Part shown: one piece after another, positions 7,149-16,211 of the stretch
How the letters are laid out: each line of letters opens with the position of its first letter
How positions within the stretch are numbered: position 1 is the stretch's first letter
NCBI RefSeq assembly: GCF_002838065.1
Contig: NZ_PIZU01000005.1
Location: 62,001-126,000, forward strand
DNA from: Mycobacterium hubeiense
GTDB taxonomy: Bacteria; Actinomycetota; Actinomycetes; Mycobacteriales; Mycobacteriaceae
DNA: 64,000 nucleotides
Direction of reading: 5' to 3'
Notes under the pieces: generated by a model
The model's database searches: none
What the model was told of the DNA's origin: nothing
The model's input: only the letters and a program-made list of their open reading frames with translations
Translations under genes and position numbers: made by a program

Positions 7149-8627
7149 GTGAGCAGGGTCAGCAAGCTGACGGTTCAGTATTCAAGCTGGCTGGTGCTCG
7201 CATATCTGTTGTCCGTCGCCGCAGCGGTCGCAATTTTGATACCGCTGGGCGGCGAGGCGCTCGGGGGAGCGGCCGCCTACTTCAGCACCGCGAACGTGAT
7301 CATCTCAGTCGTGCTGGTCGTCGTCGGAACCATTGTGGTGGCGGTGGGCGGAGCGCTGAACATTGCCCCGACATTGCGGTGGTTCGTTCCCGGGCACGCG
7401 CCGGATCCGCGTCAGCGTCGAGTGGCGATGAAACTGCTCGGCCGCCAGTCCGCACTCCTCGCGGCGACGTGGTTCGTCAGTGGGGCGATCTCGGTTCTGA
7501 TGAATCTTGATGGTGGGGTTTCCATTGCGGTGCCGACCCTCTTCGGCGTCGTGTTCGGTGGATCCGCCGCGGCCGGAATCGGTCTTCTGGTGACTCAGCG
7601 CGTCGTGCGCCCGATCATCGTCGCCGCGTCACACAGCTCGGAAGGCGTGGTCACCGCACCGGGCGTGTTGGCCCGGCTGGTTCTGCTGTGGGTCCTGTGC
7701 AGCGCACTGCCTTCCGCTGTCATTGTCGCCCTTGTCTTTGTGCGATCCAAGGGCTGGCTCATCCCGCAGACTGCGTCCATCGAGGGCGCCGTGCTGGTGG
7801 TGTCACTCGCGGCGGTGCTTCTCGGACTGCCGACGATGATCTTGACGTCGCGATCCATCTCCGAGCCGATCGGCGAGGTCGTCGACGCGATGGCCGAGGT
7901 CGAACAAGGTCGGATCGACACGTACGTCGACGTGGTCGAGCGCTCCGAAATCGGCCGACTGCAAAGTGGATTCAATCGGATGGTCGCGGGGCTGGCCGAA
8001 CGCGAGCGACTGCGCGATCTGTTCGGCCGCCACGTCGGTGTGGACGTCGCCCGTCGCGCCATCGACGAGGGCGCGTCGCTGACAGGGGATGTACAGGAAG
8101 CCGCAATCCTGTTCATCGATCTGGTGGGCTCCACGGCGCTGGCGCAGAGTCGCGCGCCGCAAGAGGTCGCTGACGTGCTCAACGAATTCTTCCGCATCGT
8201 CGTCAGTGCCGTCGACGAACACCAGGGACTGATCAACAAGTTTCAGGGCGACGCCGCACTCGCGGTGTTCGGGGTGCCGCTGCGGACTACCGATGCGGCA
8301 GCGGCGGCACTGGCGACCGCACGCAGCCTGGCCGGCCAGCTGCAGCAGCTACCGACGGTCGACTTCGGCATCGGTGTCTCGGCGGGCCGAATCTTCGCTG
8401 GCAACATCGGCGCCGAAAACCGCTACGAATACACGGTGATCGGCGATCCCGTCAACGAGGCGGCGAGGCTGGCCGACCTGGCCAAGACCTCAGAGCGGCG
8501 GATTCTGTGTTCGGCGGCGGCGGTCGATCGCGCCGATCCGGCGGAACGCGAGCGGTGGGCCGCGCAGGGTACGACGGTGCTGCGGGGCCGCGCCGAAGCA
8601 ACAAGCATCTTCGCGCCGACGGTCTAA
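7149..8627 (+). CDS. Membrane-bound class III adenylate/guanylate cyclase with HAMP domain
   Basis: A 492-aa protein. About six hydrophobic helices span residues 1-240, a HAMP linker covers about 240-295 (SRSISEPIGEVVDAMAEVEQG), and a class III cyclase domain covers about 315-490. Both metal-binding aspartates are present (LFIDLVGST and KFQGDAAL), as are the transition-state Asn and Arg in DPVNEAARL, so the domain looks catalytically competent. The architecture matches the Rv1318c/Rv1319c/Rv1320c/Rv3645 group of M. tuberculosis. GTG at 7149. It ends with a 4-bp overlap with the convergent acyl-CoA ligase gene. Confidence 0.9.
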   Translation: MSRVSKLTVQYSSWLVLAYLLSVAAAVAILIPLGGEALGGAAAYFSTANVIISVVLVVVGTIVVAVGGALNIAPTLRWFVPGHAPDPRQRRVAMKLLGRQSALLAATWFVSGAISVLMNLDGGVSIAVPTLFGVVFGGSAAAGIGLLVTQRVVRPIIVAASHSSEGVVTAPGVLARLVLLWVLCSALPSAVIVALVFVRSKGWLIPQTASIEGAVLVVSLAAVLLGLPTMILTSRSISEPIGEVVDAMAEVEQGRIDTYVDVVERSEIGRLQSGFNRMVAGLAERERLRDLFGRHVGVDVARRAIDEGASLTGDVQEAAILFIDLVGSTALAQSRAPQEVADVLNEFFRIVVSAVDEHQGLINKFQGDAALAVFGVPLRTTDAAAAALATARSLAGQLQQLPTVDFGIGVSAGRIFAGNIGAENRYEYTVIGDPVNEAARLADLAKTSERRILCSAAAVDRADPAERERWAAQGTTVLRGRAEATSIFAPTV

Positions 8628-10204
8628 CCAGCTCTCTCGTAACGGGTCCCGCGCGGTTCGCGGACCCACAGCTCACCATCTCCTGCGGTGGGTCCCTGCG
8701 CGGCCAGTTCACGCTTGAGCACCTTGTGCGTCGCGGTGGTGGGTAGGCTGGCGGCGATGCGGACGTACCTCGGCCAGGCCTTGGGCGACAAATCCCGTTG
8801 CGCGGCAAGGAATGCCTCGAATGCGGCCGGATCCAGTGTGGCGCCGTCGTTGAGCACGATCGCGGCCATGATCTGGTCGCCGACGTGCTCGTCGGGCACC
8901 GGATAGACCGCGACCTGGTTGATATCGGGCAACCGCACCAGGATTCGCTCGATCGGGGCCGCCGCCATGTTCTCCCCGTCGACGCGCATCCAGTCTCCGC
9001 TGCGGCCCGCGAGGTAGATCCAGCCGTCTTCGTCGCGATACGCCAGGTCACCCGACCAGTACATGCCGTGCCGCATGCGTTCGGCGGTCGCATCGTCGGC
9101 CTTGTAGTAACCGGTGAAATACCCGCTGCCCGAAGTGTTGACCAGCTCGCCGACCGCCTCGTCGGCGTTGATCAGCGCACCGTTCTCGTCGAACCGTGCC
9201 GGCGGGCACTCCGTCACCGTGTCCGGGTTGTAGATCGCCACGCCCGGATATCCTTTGCCCAGTGAGCCTTTCGGTGTTCCCGGCTCCCGAGTGATGATGA
9301 CGGCGTTCTCGGTGGAGCCGAAACCATCCCAGACGATGCAGCCGAATCTCCGTTGGAATTCTTCGATATCGCGATCGCTCGCCTCGTTGCCGAATGCGAC
9401 GCGCAACGGATTGTCGGCGTCGTCAGGTTGCTCGGGCGTGGCCAATATGTAGGCCAGCGGCTTTCCGACGTAGTTCATGTATGTTGCGCCATAACGGCGA
9501 ACGTCGTCCAAGAAGCGGGATGCCGAGAACTTCGCCGGTGCCATGGCCGCGCCGGTCGCGACGGCCACACCCCATCCGGCGACCAGCGCATTGGAGTGAA
9601 ACAGCGGCATGGACAGATAGCAGGTGTCATCGCCGGTGACGTCGAACCGCGCCACCAGCGCCTCGCCCGACATCCTCACCATGAAATGCGATACCCGGAC
9701 GGGTTTGGGGTCACCGCTGGTGCCCGACGTGAAAATCAACATGTAGGTGTCCATCGGCTCGGCCTCGCGATACGGCGTCAACTCCGGCGCGGCTGAGACG
9801 AGGCGGGCCCACTCGTCGCTCGACGAGTCGATGACGCGTACCCCGTCGAGGTCCAGGCCGTCCAGCAGGTCCCGGTGTTCGGCGTCCGTCACGACGATCT
9901 GGCAGTCGGCCCGGCGGATATCGGCGGCCAGCGCGTCCCACCGGCGGGTGGTGTTGAGCCCGACGAGCACATATCCGCCCAGGCCCGCGGCCGCCATCTG
10001 GTTGAGGAACTCGGGGGTGTTGCCCAGCAGCACACCGACGTGCAGAGGCCGGTCATGGTCGGCGAGCGTGAGTAGTGCGGCGGCACGGGCCGACGCGTCG
10101 CGGATGTGCTCGCGCCATGTCCAGGTCTGGTCGCCGTACTTCACCGCTACGGCATCCCTGGACGCGTGTTGCCGGAGCAGTTGCTGGATGGTGTCGGCCG
10201 TCAT
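8624..10204 (-). CDS. Acyl-CoA synthetase (AMP-binding), FadD17-like
   Basis: A 526-aa ANL-superfamily ligase that would activate a carboxylate to its CoA thioester through an acyl-AMP. The P-loop LIFTSGTSGDPKP (about residues 158-170), the aromatic FGSTEN motif and the hinge/A8 region (WSGDLAYRDEDGW, then AGRSGDWMRVDGEN) are intact. A lysine follows in HKVLKREL. The N-terminus resembles M. tuberculosis FadD17, a steroid side-chain ligase, so a sterol-type or long-chain acid is plausible but not proven. ATG at 10204. It sits downstream of the ADH-P450 operon on the same strand but beyond a terminator-like hairpin. Confidence 0.88.
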   Translation of the reverse strand: MTADTIQQLLRQHASRDAVAVKYGDQTWTWREHIRDASARAAALLTLADHDRPLHVGVLLGNTPEFLNQMAAAGLGGYVLVGLNTTRRWDALAADIRRADCQIVVTDAEHRDLLDGLDLDGVRVIDSSSDEWARLVSAAPELTPYREAEPMDTYMLIFTSGTSGDPKPVRVSHFMVRMSGEALVARFDVTGDDTCYLSMPLFHSNALVAGWGVAVATGAAMAPAKFSASRFLDDVRRYGATYMNYVGKPLAYILATPEQPDDADNPLRVAFGNEASDRDIEEFQRRFGCIVWDGFGSTENAVIITREPGTPKGSLGKGYPGVAIYNPDTVTECPPARFDENGALINADEAVGELVNTSGSGYFTGYYKADDATAERMRHGMYWSGDLAYRDEDGWIYLAGRSGDWMRVDGENMAAAPIERILVRLPDINQVAVYPVPDEHVGDQIMAAIVLNDGATLDPAAFEAFLAAQRDLSPKAWPRYVRIAASLPTTATHKVLKRELAAQGPTAGDGELWVREPRGTRYERAG

Positions 10205-10253
10205 CTTGCTATTTTGCCCACATCGCTAGCGCGGTGACGCTGAGCCGCCACAC

Positions 10254-10308
10254 CGAGTTTTGCACGAGGGCTGTGATCATCGAATGTACGACCCTCGTGC
10301 AGAATTCG
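10254..10308. terminator. Terminator-like hairpin downstream of the ADH gene
   Basis: Arms of 17 bp at 10254-10270 and 10292-10308, with two mismatches and a 21-nt loop; the core is TGCACGAGGG paired with CCCTCGTGCA. It begins 14 bp past the stop of the ADH gene on the reverse strand. No T tract. Confidence 0.55.
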
Positions 10309-10321
10309 ACGGTCCAGGGGG

Positions 10322-11479
10322 CTAGTCAAGGCCGAAATCGATGACCCCGCGGATGATTTCGCCGTTGAGCAGGTCGGCGTAGGCGTCGTTGATGTCGTCG
10401 AGCCGATAGCGTTTGGTAATCATCTCATCCAGCTGAAGCTGTCCGGATTGGTAGAGACGTGCCAACCGGGCGATATCCGAGCGCGGATTGCACGACCCGA
10501 ACACCGTGCCGACCAGATTCTTGTTCCACAGGATGAAGTCCTGCAACGCGATCTTGACCGACCGTGTTGTCTGCGCGCTCATTCCGGTGAGCACACACGT
10601 CCCGCCCTTGCGCGTCAGCTGCAGGGCGGCGTGCACGTCGTCACCGGTGATCAGCGACGGCGCGACGACCACACTGTCGGCCATCACCCCATAGGTCAGG
10701 TCGCGCACCAGGTCGGCCGCCTCCTCCGTCGACGCGACACTGTGCGTGGCACCGAATCCGAGCGCGGCCTTCCGCTTGAACTCGACGGGATCCACCGCGA
10801 CGATCTGCGCGGCGCCGTTGATCCGCGCGCCCTGAATCGCGGCGGTGCCGATGCCGCCGGCGCCGATGACGACGACGGTGTCGCCGCCGCGCACGTTCGC
10901 GCGGTGAGCCGCCGAACCGTAGCCCGTCGGGATCGCACACGACAGCAACGCGCTGGGCACCAGCGGCAGGTGCGGGTCGATCTTCACCAGCGAGTTCACC
11001 GACACCACAGTGTGATTCGCGAACGCCCCGACCTTGGCGAGATGCCCGAGCGGGGTGCCGTTGGCGGTGTGGTGCCGGAACGTCTGATCGGCCGGCATAC
11101 CCGGCGCCATCGTCTGGGCGCCGTAGTCGCAGAGGTACTCCATGCCCGACGCGCACCACCGGCACCGTCCGCACACCGCGACGAACGACATCACGACGTG
11201 GTCGCCCGCCGCGAAATCCGTTACCCCGTCGCCGACTTCGAGGACGACACCCGAGCCTTCGTGGCCACCGATCAGCGGGAACATCGGCGTCAACCCGAAT
11301 TCGCGGGCCACCTCGTTGGACACCGACATATCGCCACGCAGAATGTGGTCGTCGGAGTGGCACAAGCCCGCCGCCGCCATTTCGACGAGCACTTCACCCG
11401 CGCGTGGTGGATCGAGCTCGATGTCCTCCACCGACCACGGCCCGCCGACGTCGTGCAGGATCGCCGCGCGGCTCCTCAT
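10322..11479 (-). CDS. NDMA-dependent / zinc-containing alcohol dehydrogenase
   Basis: A 385-aa medium-chain dehydrogenase. Catalytic zinc ligands: Cys in GLCHSDD and His in GGHEGSGVV. The four structural-zinc cysteines lie in CGRCRWCASGMEYLC, and the cofactor loop VIGAGGIGTAAIQGA is intact. The sequence fits the mycobacterial NDMA-dependent class (Rv3086/AdhD-like), which keeps NAD(H) tightly bound. ATG at 11479 overlaps the stop of the upstream P450 gene (ATGA), so P450 hydroxylation followed by alcohol oxidation is a likely two-step function. The longer open frame upstream is the shadow of the P450 gene. Confidence 0.92.
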   Translation of the reverse strand: MRSRAAILHDVGGPWSVEDIELDPPRAGEVLVEMAAAGLCHSDDHILRGDMSVSNEVAREFGLTPMFPLIGGHEGSGVVLEVGDGVTDFAAGDHVVMSFVAVCGRCRWCASGMEYLCDYGAQTMAPGMPADQTFRHHTANGTPLGHLAKVGAFANHTVVSVNSLVKIDPHLPLVPSALLSCAIPTGYGSAAHRANVRGGDTVVVIGAGGIGTAAIQGARINGAAQIVAVDPVEFKRKAALGFGATHSVASTEEAADLVRDLTYGVMADSVVVAPSLITGDDVHAALQLTRKGGTCVLTGMSAQTTRSVKIALQDFILWNKNLVGTVFGSCNPRSDIARLARLYQSGQLQLDEMITKRYRLDDINDAYADLLNGEIIRGVIDFGLD

Positions 11480-12678
11480 GAGGCCGGACGGAACGTCACC
11501 GGCAATTTGTTGGGCGAGCGGAACGTCAGCCCGACGATCCCGACGTCGTCGTCGGCCGCCAACTCCAGATCCGTGACCCGGTCGAAGAGGCTGGTCAGCA
11601 TCGCCCGCGTCTCCACTCGTGCGAGGTGCATGCCCAGACACATGTGAATGCCCCCGGCGAACGCGATGTGTGCGTGCCGCGGCCGGTGGATGTCGAAGGT
11701 ATTGGGCTCGGCCCAGCGGGTTTCGTCGCGGTTGGCCGATCCGGTACACAGGTTGACCTGAGCGCCGGCCGGAATCGTCGTTCCGTGCATGACCACGTCA
11801 CGCGTCGTCGTCCGCGGAACGCTGACCAGCGGCGTCTCGTAACGCAACGCTTCCTCGATGGCCGCAGGTATCAGGCCGCGGTCTTGCTGTACCGCGCGCA
11901 GCTGATCCGGATGCGTCAACAGCAGATACAGCAGATTGCCCGACGACCGGTACGTGGTCTCCAGACCGGCGGGCAACAGTAGGCGCAGGAACGAGATGAT
12001 CGCGTCGTCGGTGAGCTTTTCGCCGTCGATCTCGGCGGCGACCAGGTCCCCGATGATGTCGTCGGTCATCGTGCGGCGGCGCTGCTCGACCTGCTCGAGG
12101 AAGTAATCGTGCAGCTCGACGGATGCGCGCAGGCCGGCCTCGATGTCGACCGAGATCGAGATCAGGTCGAACGACAGCCGCCGGAACAGCTCGAGATCGT
12201 CGGACGGCAGGCCGAGCAGCGCGGCCGTCACGCGCGTCGGGAACTCGAATGTCACCGCCTTGACGAGGTCCGCCTGCCCGGCGTCGCGGATCTCGTCGAC
12301 CAGCGCGTCGCAGATCGGGTCGATGACGCTGGGTTCCCAGCGCTCGAGCGCACTGGCCCGAAAGGCCTTGGCCACCAGGCTTCGATGGTCGTGATGCTGC
12401 TTGCCGTGCATGGCCAGGATGGTCGGGCCGATCACCAGACCGATTGTCTGGTCGTAACCGTGCGAGCCGAACACCTCGTCGTTGCGGAACGCCGCGAACA
12501 CGCTGTCGTAGTCGAACAGCGTCCACTCCTCGTCGGGCACCATCTCCGGGGGCGCCATGGAGTGGTCCATGATCGTGCCCCGCCACACGGGCTCGGTCTT
12601 GCGCTTGTACTCGAAGAACGGATACGGGTCTCCGGACATGTCCAGAGCGACCGGCTCATTGTCCGTGCTGATGGTCAC
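11476..12678 (-). CDS. Cytochrome P450 monooxygenase
   Basis: A 400-aa soluble bacterial P450, complete. Helix I carries AGLETT (acid-alcohol pair for O2 activation), helix K carries EEALR, and the haem loop is FAGGIHMCLGMHLAR with the cysteine thiolate. GTG at 12678 has a good GGGAGG Shine-Dalgarno 6-7 bp upstream. It is the first gene of an operon with the ADH gene, driven by the conserved promoter element at 12711-12747 and divergent from a Rieske ferredoxin that could supply electrons. Substrate unknown. Confidence 0.93.
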   Translation of the reverse strand: MTISTDNEPVALDMSGDPYPFFEYKRKTEPVWRGTIMDHSMAPPEMVPDEEWTLFDYDSVFAAFRNDEVFGSHGYDQTIGLVIGPTILAMHGKQHHDHRSLVAKAFRASALERWEPSVIDPICDALVDEIRDAGQADLVKAVTFEFPTRVTAALLGLPSDDLELFRRLSFDLISISVDIEAGLRASVELHDYFLEQVEQRRRTMTDDIIGDLVAAEIDGEKLTDDAIISFLRLLLPAGLETTYRSSGNLLYLLLTHPDQLRAVQQDRGLIPAAIEEALRYETPLVSVPRTTTRDVVMHGTTIPAGAQVNLCTGSANRDETRWAEPNTFDIHRPRHAHIAFAGGIHMCLGMHLARVETRAMLTSLFDRVTDLELAADDDVGIVGLTFRSPNKLPVTFRPAS

Positions 12679-12710
12679 CGATGCCTCCCGGCCGAGCCTC
12701 GCGACTCTGT

Positions 12711-12747
12711 CTTCCTATCTTTACTATTTTAGGTAATCTAGGTCAAG
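12711..12747 (-). promoter_or_regulatory. Conserved 37-bp promoter/operator element, copy A
   Basis: On the reverse strand: -35 TTGACC (12746-12741), a 17-bp spacer containing CCTAAAATAG, and -10 TAAAGA (12723-12718), directed at the P450-ADH operon. The inverted repeat CCTA-N12-TAGG (12714-12733) covers the -10 region. 32 of 37 positions are identical to the element at 21367-21403 in front of the Rieske oxygenase operon, so a shared regulator is likely. Confidence 0.7.
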
Positions 12748-12765
12748 GACTCGTAAGGGGACGAG

Positions 12766-13122
12766 ATGCAGCGTCGACCGGTGTGCGCCATCGAGGACCT
12801 GCCTCCTGGGACGATGAAGTTGGTGGAGGCCGGCAAGTTCGGCGTGGGCGTGTACAACATCGACGGCTCGCTGTATGCGATCGCGAACTATTGCGCACAC
12901 GAGGGCGCACCGCTGTGTGCCGGATACGTCAGTGGCACCACGGAATACGCACCCGACGAACCGGACAAGCTGCGGCACGTGCGTGAAGGCCGCATCGTGC
13001 GATGCCCTTGGCACAACTGGGAGTTCGACATCACGACGGGGGAGGCGGTCGCCAAGCCGAGCAAGCGCGTTCGCACCTATGAGGTCGACGTCACCGACGG
13101 GCAGGTGTACCTCACGGCATGA
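12766..13122 (+). CDS. Rieske-type [2Fe-2S] ferredoxin
   Basis: A 118-aa single-domain Rieske protein. The cluster ligands are CAH (about residues 44-46) and CPWHNWEFD (about residues 82-90), giving the Cys-X-His...Cys-X2-His pattern; the spacing between the two halves is longer than usual because of an acidic insert (EYAPDEPDKLRHVREG). ATG at 12766 follows AAGGGGACGAG. It may pass electrons to a P450 or Rieske oxygenase of the cluster. Its stop overlaps the ATG of the first amidohydrolase by 4 bp, so it is the first gene of a three-gene operon. Confidence 0.9.
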   Translation: MQRRPVCAIEDLPPGTMKLVEAGKFGVGVYNIDGSLYAIANYCAHEGAPLCAGYVSGTTEYAPDEPDKLRHVREGRIVRCPWHNWEFDITTGEAVAKPSKRVRTYEVDVTDGQVYLTA

Positions 13123-14174
13123 GGATTATCGACGCGAACGTCCAGCCGCATTTCCGCTACAACGCGGAGATCCGGCGGTACCTGCCGGCCGCGCACAAGC
13201 TGCGCGCGATCCCCGACGTCGAGCAGCAGTGGTATCAGGCGCCCGGCGGGGACTACCGCCAGGATCTCTACGGTGACCATTACCCGGGCTCCGACCCCGA
13301 CACCGTCGCCCGGCATCTGTTTGACGACGGCGGTGTCGATTGCGCGATCCTCAATCCGTTGACACGTGGCAACATCGCCGATTATCTGCTCAACAGCCGA
13401 ATCTGCGCGGCGGTCAACGATTGGCTACTCGACCGGTGGCTCGAACCCGACGCTACCGGACGATTCCTCGGCACCATCCGCGTCAACCCCGAGGACCCGA
13501 AGGGTGCCGTCGCCGAGATCGAGCGTCTGGCCGGCCATCCGAAGATGATTCAGGTGGGCGTGCCGCTGCAATCGCGGGAGCCGTACGGCAAGCCGATGTT
13601 CGAGCCGATCTGGGAAGCCGCTGCGGCACATGGCCTGCCGGTGGCCGTGCACATCAACGGCGGCAACGGTGTTGATTACCCGCCGACGTTCGCGGGCCAC
13701 GCGTTCACGTATCCGGGCTACGCGGCGTTCATGCCGTTGAACGGATTCGTGCACCTGGCAACGCTGATCATTGAAGGAATGTTCGGGCGCCATCCGGATC
13801 TGCGGTTCGTGTTCGCCGACGGTGGGTACGACGTCCTCACCCCGCTGATGTGGCGGCTCGACACGTTCTGGATGTCGATGCGCGACCAAACCCCTTGGGT
13901 GGACCGGTTTCCCAGCGAGTACCTGGCCGACCATGTGCGGTTTTGTTCGTCGGCGTTCGACGGGCCGACCGACGCCGGCCAGGCCGAGCGGTGGATGGAT
14001 TTGACCGATAAGTCGGACCTGGTGATGTACGGCTCGAGCTATCCGCACTGGTCTTTCTCGACGCCGGGCGTCGTGGCCGCGGGACTCAGCGACGAACAGC
14101 GCGAGAAGGTGCTGTGGCGCAACGCAAGTGACCTGTACGGCGTCGCGGCCGAAGTCGAAGGAAGTCTGCCATGA
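13119..14174 (+). CDS. Amidohydrolase-2 family protein with altered metal ligands
   Basis: A 351-aa TIM-barrel protein of the ACMSD/resorcylate decarboxylase-like amidohydrolase family. It is a paralogue of the next gene: both share GLPVA-H, RHPDLR-VF and YPHWS blocks. Two usual metal ligands are changed. The N-terminal DTDVHP of the paralogue is DANVQP here, and the late TDYPHW is SSYPHW, so His becomes Gln and Asp becomes Ser. The protein may be a non-catalytic partner of its paralogue. ATG overlaps the ferredoxin stop, and its own stop overlaps the next ATG (ATGA at both joins). Confidence 0.85.
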   Translation: MRIIDANVQPHFRYNAEIRRYLPAAHKLRAIPDVEQQWYQAPGGDYRQDLYGDHYPGSDPDTVARHLFDDGGVDCAILNPLTRGNIADYLLNSRICAAVNDWLLDRWLEPDATGRFLGTIRVNPEDPKGAVAEIERLAGHPKMIQVGVPLQSREPYGKPMFEPIWEAAAAHGLPVAVHINGGNGVDYPPTFAGHAFTYPGYAAFMPLNGFVHLATLIIEGMFGRHPDLRFVFADGGYDVLTPLMWRLDTFWMSMRDQTPWVDRFPSEYLADHVRFCSSAFDGPTDAGQAERWMDLTDKSDLVMYGSSYPHWSFSTPGVVAAGLSDEQREKVLWRNASDLYGVAAEVEGSLP

Positions 14175-15325
14175 CAACAGTGGAAGCATCCAAAGATACG
14201 GCGCTGCGCGACATCGAGGTCACCATCGTCGACACCGATGTGCATCCGCTGCCGGTGTCGGCCGAGGTGCTGAAATCGTATGCCCCCGCGGAGTGGAGGG
14301 ACACACTGTGGCCGACGGGCCACGCGGTGACGCCGACTTCGCACTTCTACGACACGCCGGATTCGTACAAGACGATGTCGATGCGCGTCGACGCGACGCC
14401 GCCCAGCGGTGGGGTGGCGGGCAGTGATCCCGACTTCGCCGCAAAGCAATTGCTGCTCGATGCCGGTGTGAGCATCGCGATCCTCGAGCCGATGTGCGAC
14501 GCGCAACTGCCCCAGGCCGAACACGTGCTGAAGGCCACCTACAACGACTGGCTGGCTGATATTTGGCTGGGCGAGAACAACTGGCACGGCCGTTGGCGCG
14601 GCGCGATCAGCGTCACCGCACAGGATCCTGAGCTGGCTGCGCGTGAGATCGAGCGGTGGGCCGGGCATCCGTATATGGCCGAGGTGCTCATCACACCCCA
14701 GACGCGGGGCATTCCGTTTGGTAGCCCGCATTTCGATCCGCTGTACAAAGCCGCCGCGCGCCATGGCCTTCCGGTGGCGACCCATCTGATGGGGCAGACG
14801 CCGTTCGAACTGATACCGCTGTATCCGGTGGGCAATCCCGCACACTGGCATGACTTCTTCGCGTCCTGGCCGCTGCTGTACGTGTCGCATCTGATGAGCC
14901 TGGTGTTCGACGGCGCCTTCGACCGGCATCCCGATCTGCGGATCGTGTTCGTGGAAGGCGGTTTCACCTGGGCGATGCCGGTGATGTGGCGCATGGACCG
15001 AATCTGGGAGCAGCGCAAGAGCGATCTGCCGCATGTGCGCCGTAGGCCATCGGAGTATGTCCGTGAGCATGTGCGGTTCACCACGCAACCGCTCGAGGAT
15101 GTCAACGCCGGCGTTTACCGCGAGTACCTGGAGATGATGGATCTCGGTGACATCTTGATGTTTTCGACGGACTATCCGCATTGGAGCTACGACTCGCCGG
15201 CCTGGGCGATCAAGCGGTTCCCCGCGGCGCAGCGCGAGCGCATCGTGCGTGGGAACGCCACCGCGCTGTATGGGCTGCCGGCTACGGTCAAGGCGCTTCC
15301 GGGTGAGCGGCTCGCCGCCGTCTGA
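14171..15325 (+). CDS. Amidohydrolase-2 family hydrolase/decarboxylase
   Basis: A 384-aa amidohydrolase with an intact-looking metal site: DTDVHP near residue 18, VATHLMG (about residues 198-204), SHLMSLVFDG and STDYPHWSYD (about residues 333-342). Members hydrolyse or decarboxylate cyclic and CoA-linked acids; the exact reaction is unknown. It follows its paralogue with a 4-bp overlap, consistent with a heteromeric pair, and precedes a broken NTF2-like gene. Confidence 0.87.
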   Translation: MTTVEASKDTALRDIEVTIVDTDVHPLPVSAEVLKSYAPAEWRDTLWPTGHAVTPTSHFYDTPDSYKTMSMRVDATPPSGGVAGSDPDFAAKQLLLDAGVSIAILEPMCDAQLPQAEHVLKATYNDWLADIWLGENNWHGRWRGAISVTAQDPELAAREIERWAGHPYMAEVLITPQTRGIPFGSPHFDPLYKAAARHGLPVATHLMGQTPFELIPLYPVGNPAHWHDFFASWPLLYVSHLMSLVFDGAFDRHPDLRIVFVEGGFTWAMPVMWRMDRIWEQRKSDLPHVRRRPSEYVREHVRFTTQPLEDVNAGVYREYLEMMDLGDILMFSTDYPHWSYDSPAWAIKRFPAAQRERIVRGNATALYGLPATVKALPGERLAAV

Positions 15326-15688
15326 TGTGGCGGATCTTGTCCGCGACTACGACGAGCGTTGGACCAGACTGGATTTCGATGGGCTGGCGGATCTGTGGGA
15401 GCGGGATGGTCCGCAGCCGGTCTACATGGGCGAAGAGTACGCGGCGCCGCTGATCGGCAATGACGAGCTTGACCGGCACTGGGAGCGGATTGCCGGCAGG
15501 ATCAAGGCGGCATCAGTGTCGGCGACGCCGTCGTGCGCGTGGTGCTGCTCAGCCGGTAGCGGCTGACGTCCCGCGAGTCAGACTTCGAGCACACCGGCGC
15601 CAGCTGGATCACCTGGCTACTGATTCGCCGTGGCGATCGGTATCGGATCTTCCATCACATGGAATCGCAGGTCTACCTGGCTGACTAG
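15303..15688 (+). pseudogene. NTF2/SnoaL-like protein, frameshifted and interrupted
   Basis: GTG at 15303, overlapping the end of the amidohydrolase gene, opens a frame reading DVADLVRDYDERWTRLDF and GNDELDRHWERIAGRIK, as in NTF2-like proteins. Near 15510 the homology moves to another frame (GISVGDAVVRVVLLS), meets TAG, then resumes as TGASWITWLLIRRGD and FHHMESQVYLAD to a stop at 15686-15688. At least one frameshift and one nonsense change are needed to explain this. It was presumably the last gene of the amidohydrolase operon. Confidence 0.7.
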
Positions 15689-15808
15689 TGTTCCTCGAAA
15701 TCGACACTGGCGCGAAGAAGTTCGAGTGCACTGCACTAACGTCGATCTCGCGCCATAACACACGACGACTAATCGTCCGCCACCAAGGGACCACCCTATT
15801 TTTCCGCG

Positions 15809-16211
15809 TCAGCATGTGCTGACGCGATTTCGCGAACTGTGCCGCCGGTATGGTCGGTGCGCGGTCGGCTGAGTTTCAAACCGATTGTCATCGGGATCGT
15901 AGAACCAGACGAACTCGTTGTTGACGCTCTGAGCGAGTTCGCTGACTTCGACGCCTCCGTCGACCAGCGCCTGCCGCAAGCGTTCGAGGTCACCGTTCAT
16001 TACTACGACGACGTAACTATTGCGGTCGTTTTCCGCACGAGAACGCACACGACCCGTTGGAAGCTGCCACAACGTCACCTGCGAACCTGCAATGGCGTAG
16101 ACCGCGAATGGATGATCCGCGATACCACTCTATAGAGGCAGCGACATCGCGTACCCGCAAGATCGTTGCGGCCATCAAGGCTTGGTCGAAAATGCCTGCC
16201 TTCATTTTCAC
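15809..16211 (-). pseudogene. VOC (glyoxalase/bleomycin-resistance) family protein with deletion and frameshift
   Basis: On the reverse strand, GTG at 16211 begins a VOC-type N-terminus (ATILRVRDVAASIEWYRG). The frame then shifts, and the homology continues in a second frame as DHPFAVYAIAGSQVTLWQ, then RAENDRNSYVVVVMNGDL and EFVWFYDPDDNRFE. About 15 residues expected between WYRG and DHPF are missing, so a small deletion caused the shift. The start overlaps the stop of the SDR gene by 4 bp, so it was the third gene of the GntR-SDR operon. The 15689-15808 stretch holds nothing recognisable. Confidence 0.7.

Noticed and set aside
10448..11647. 399-codon forward frame over the ADH and P450 genes
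   Set aside because: Antisense to two genes with clear active-site motifs; composition is that of a shadow frame.
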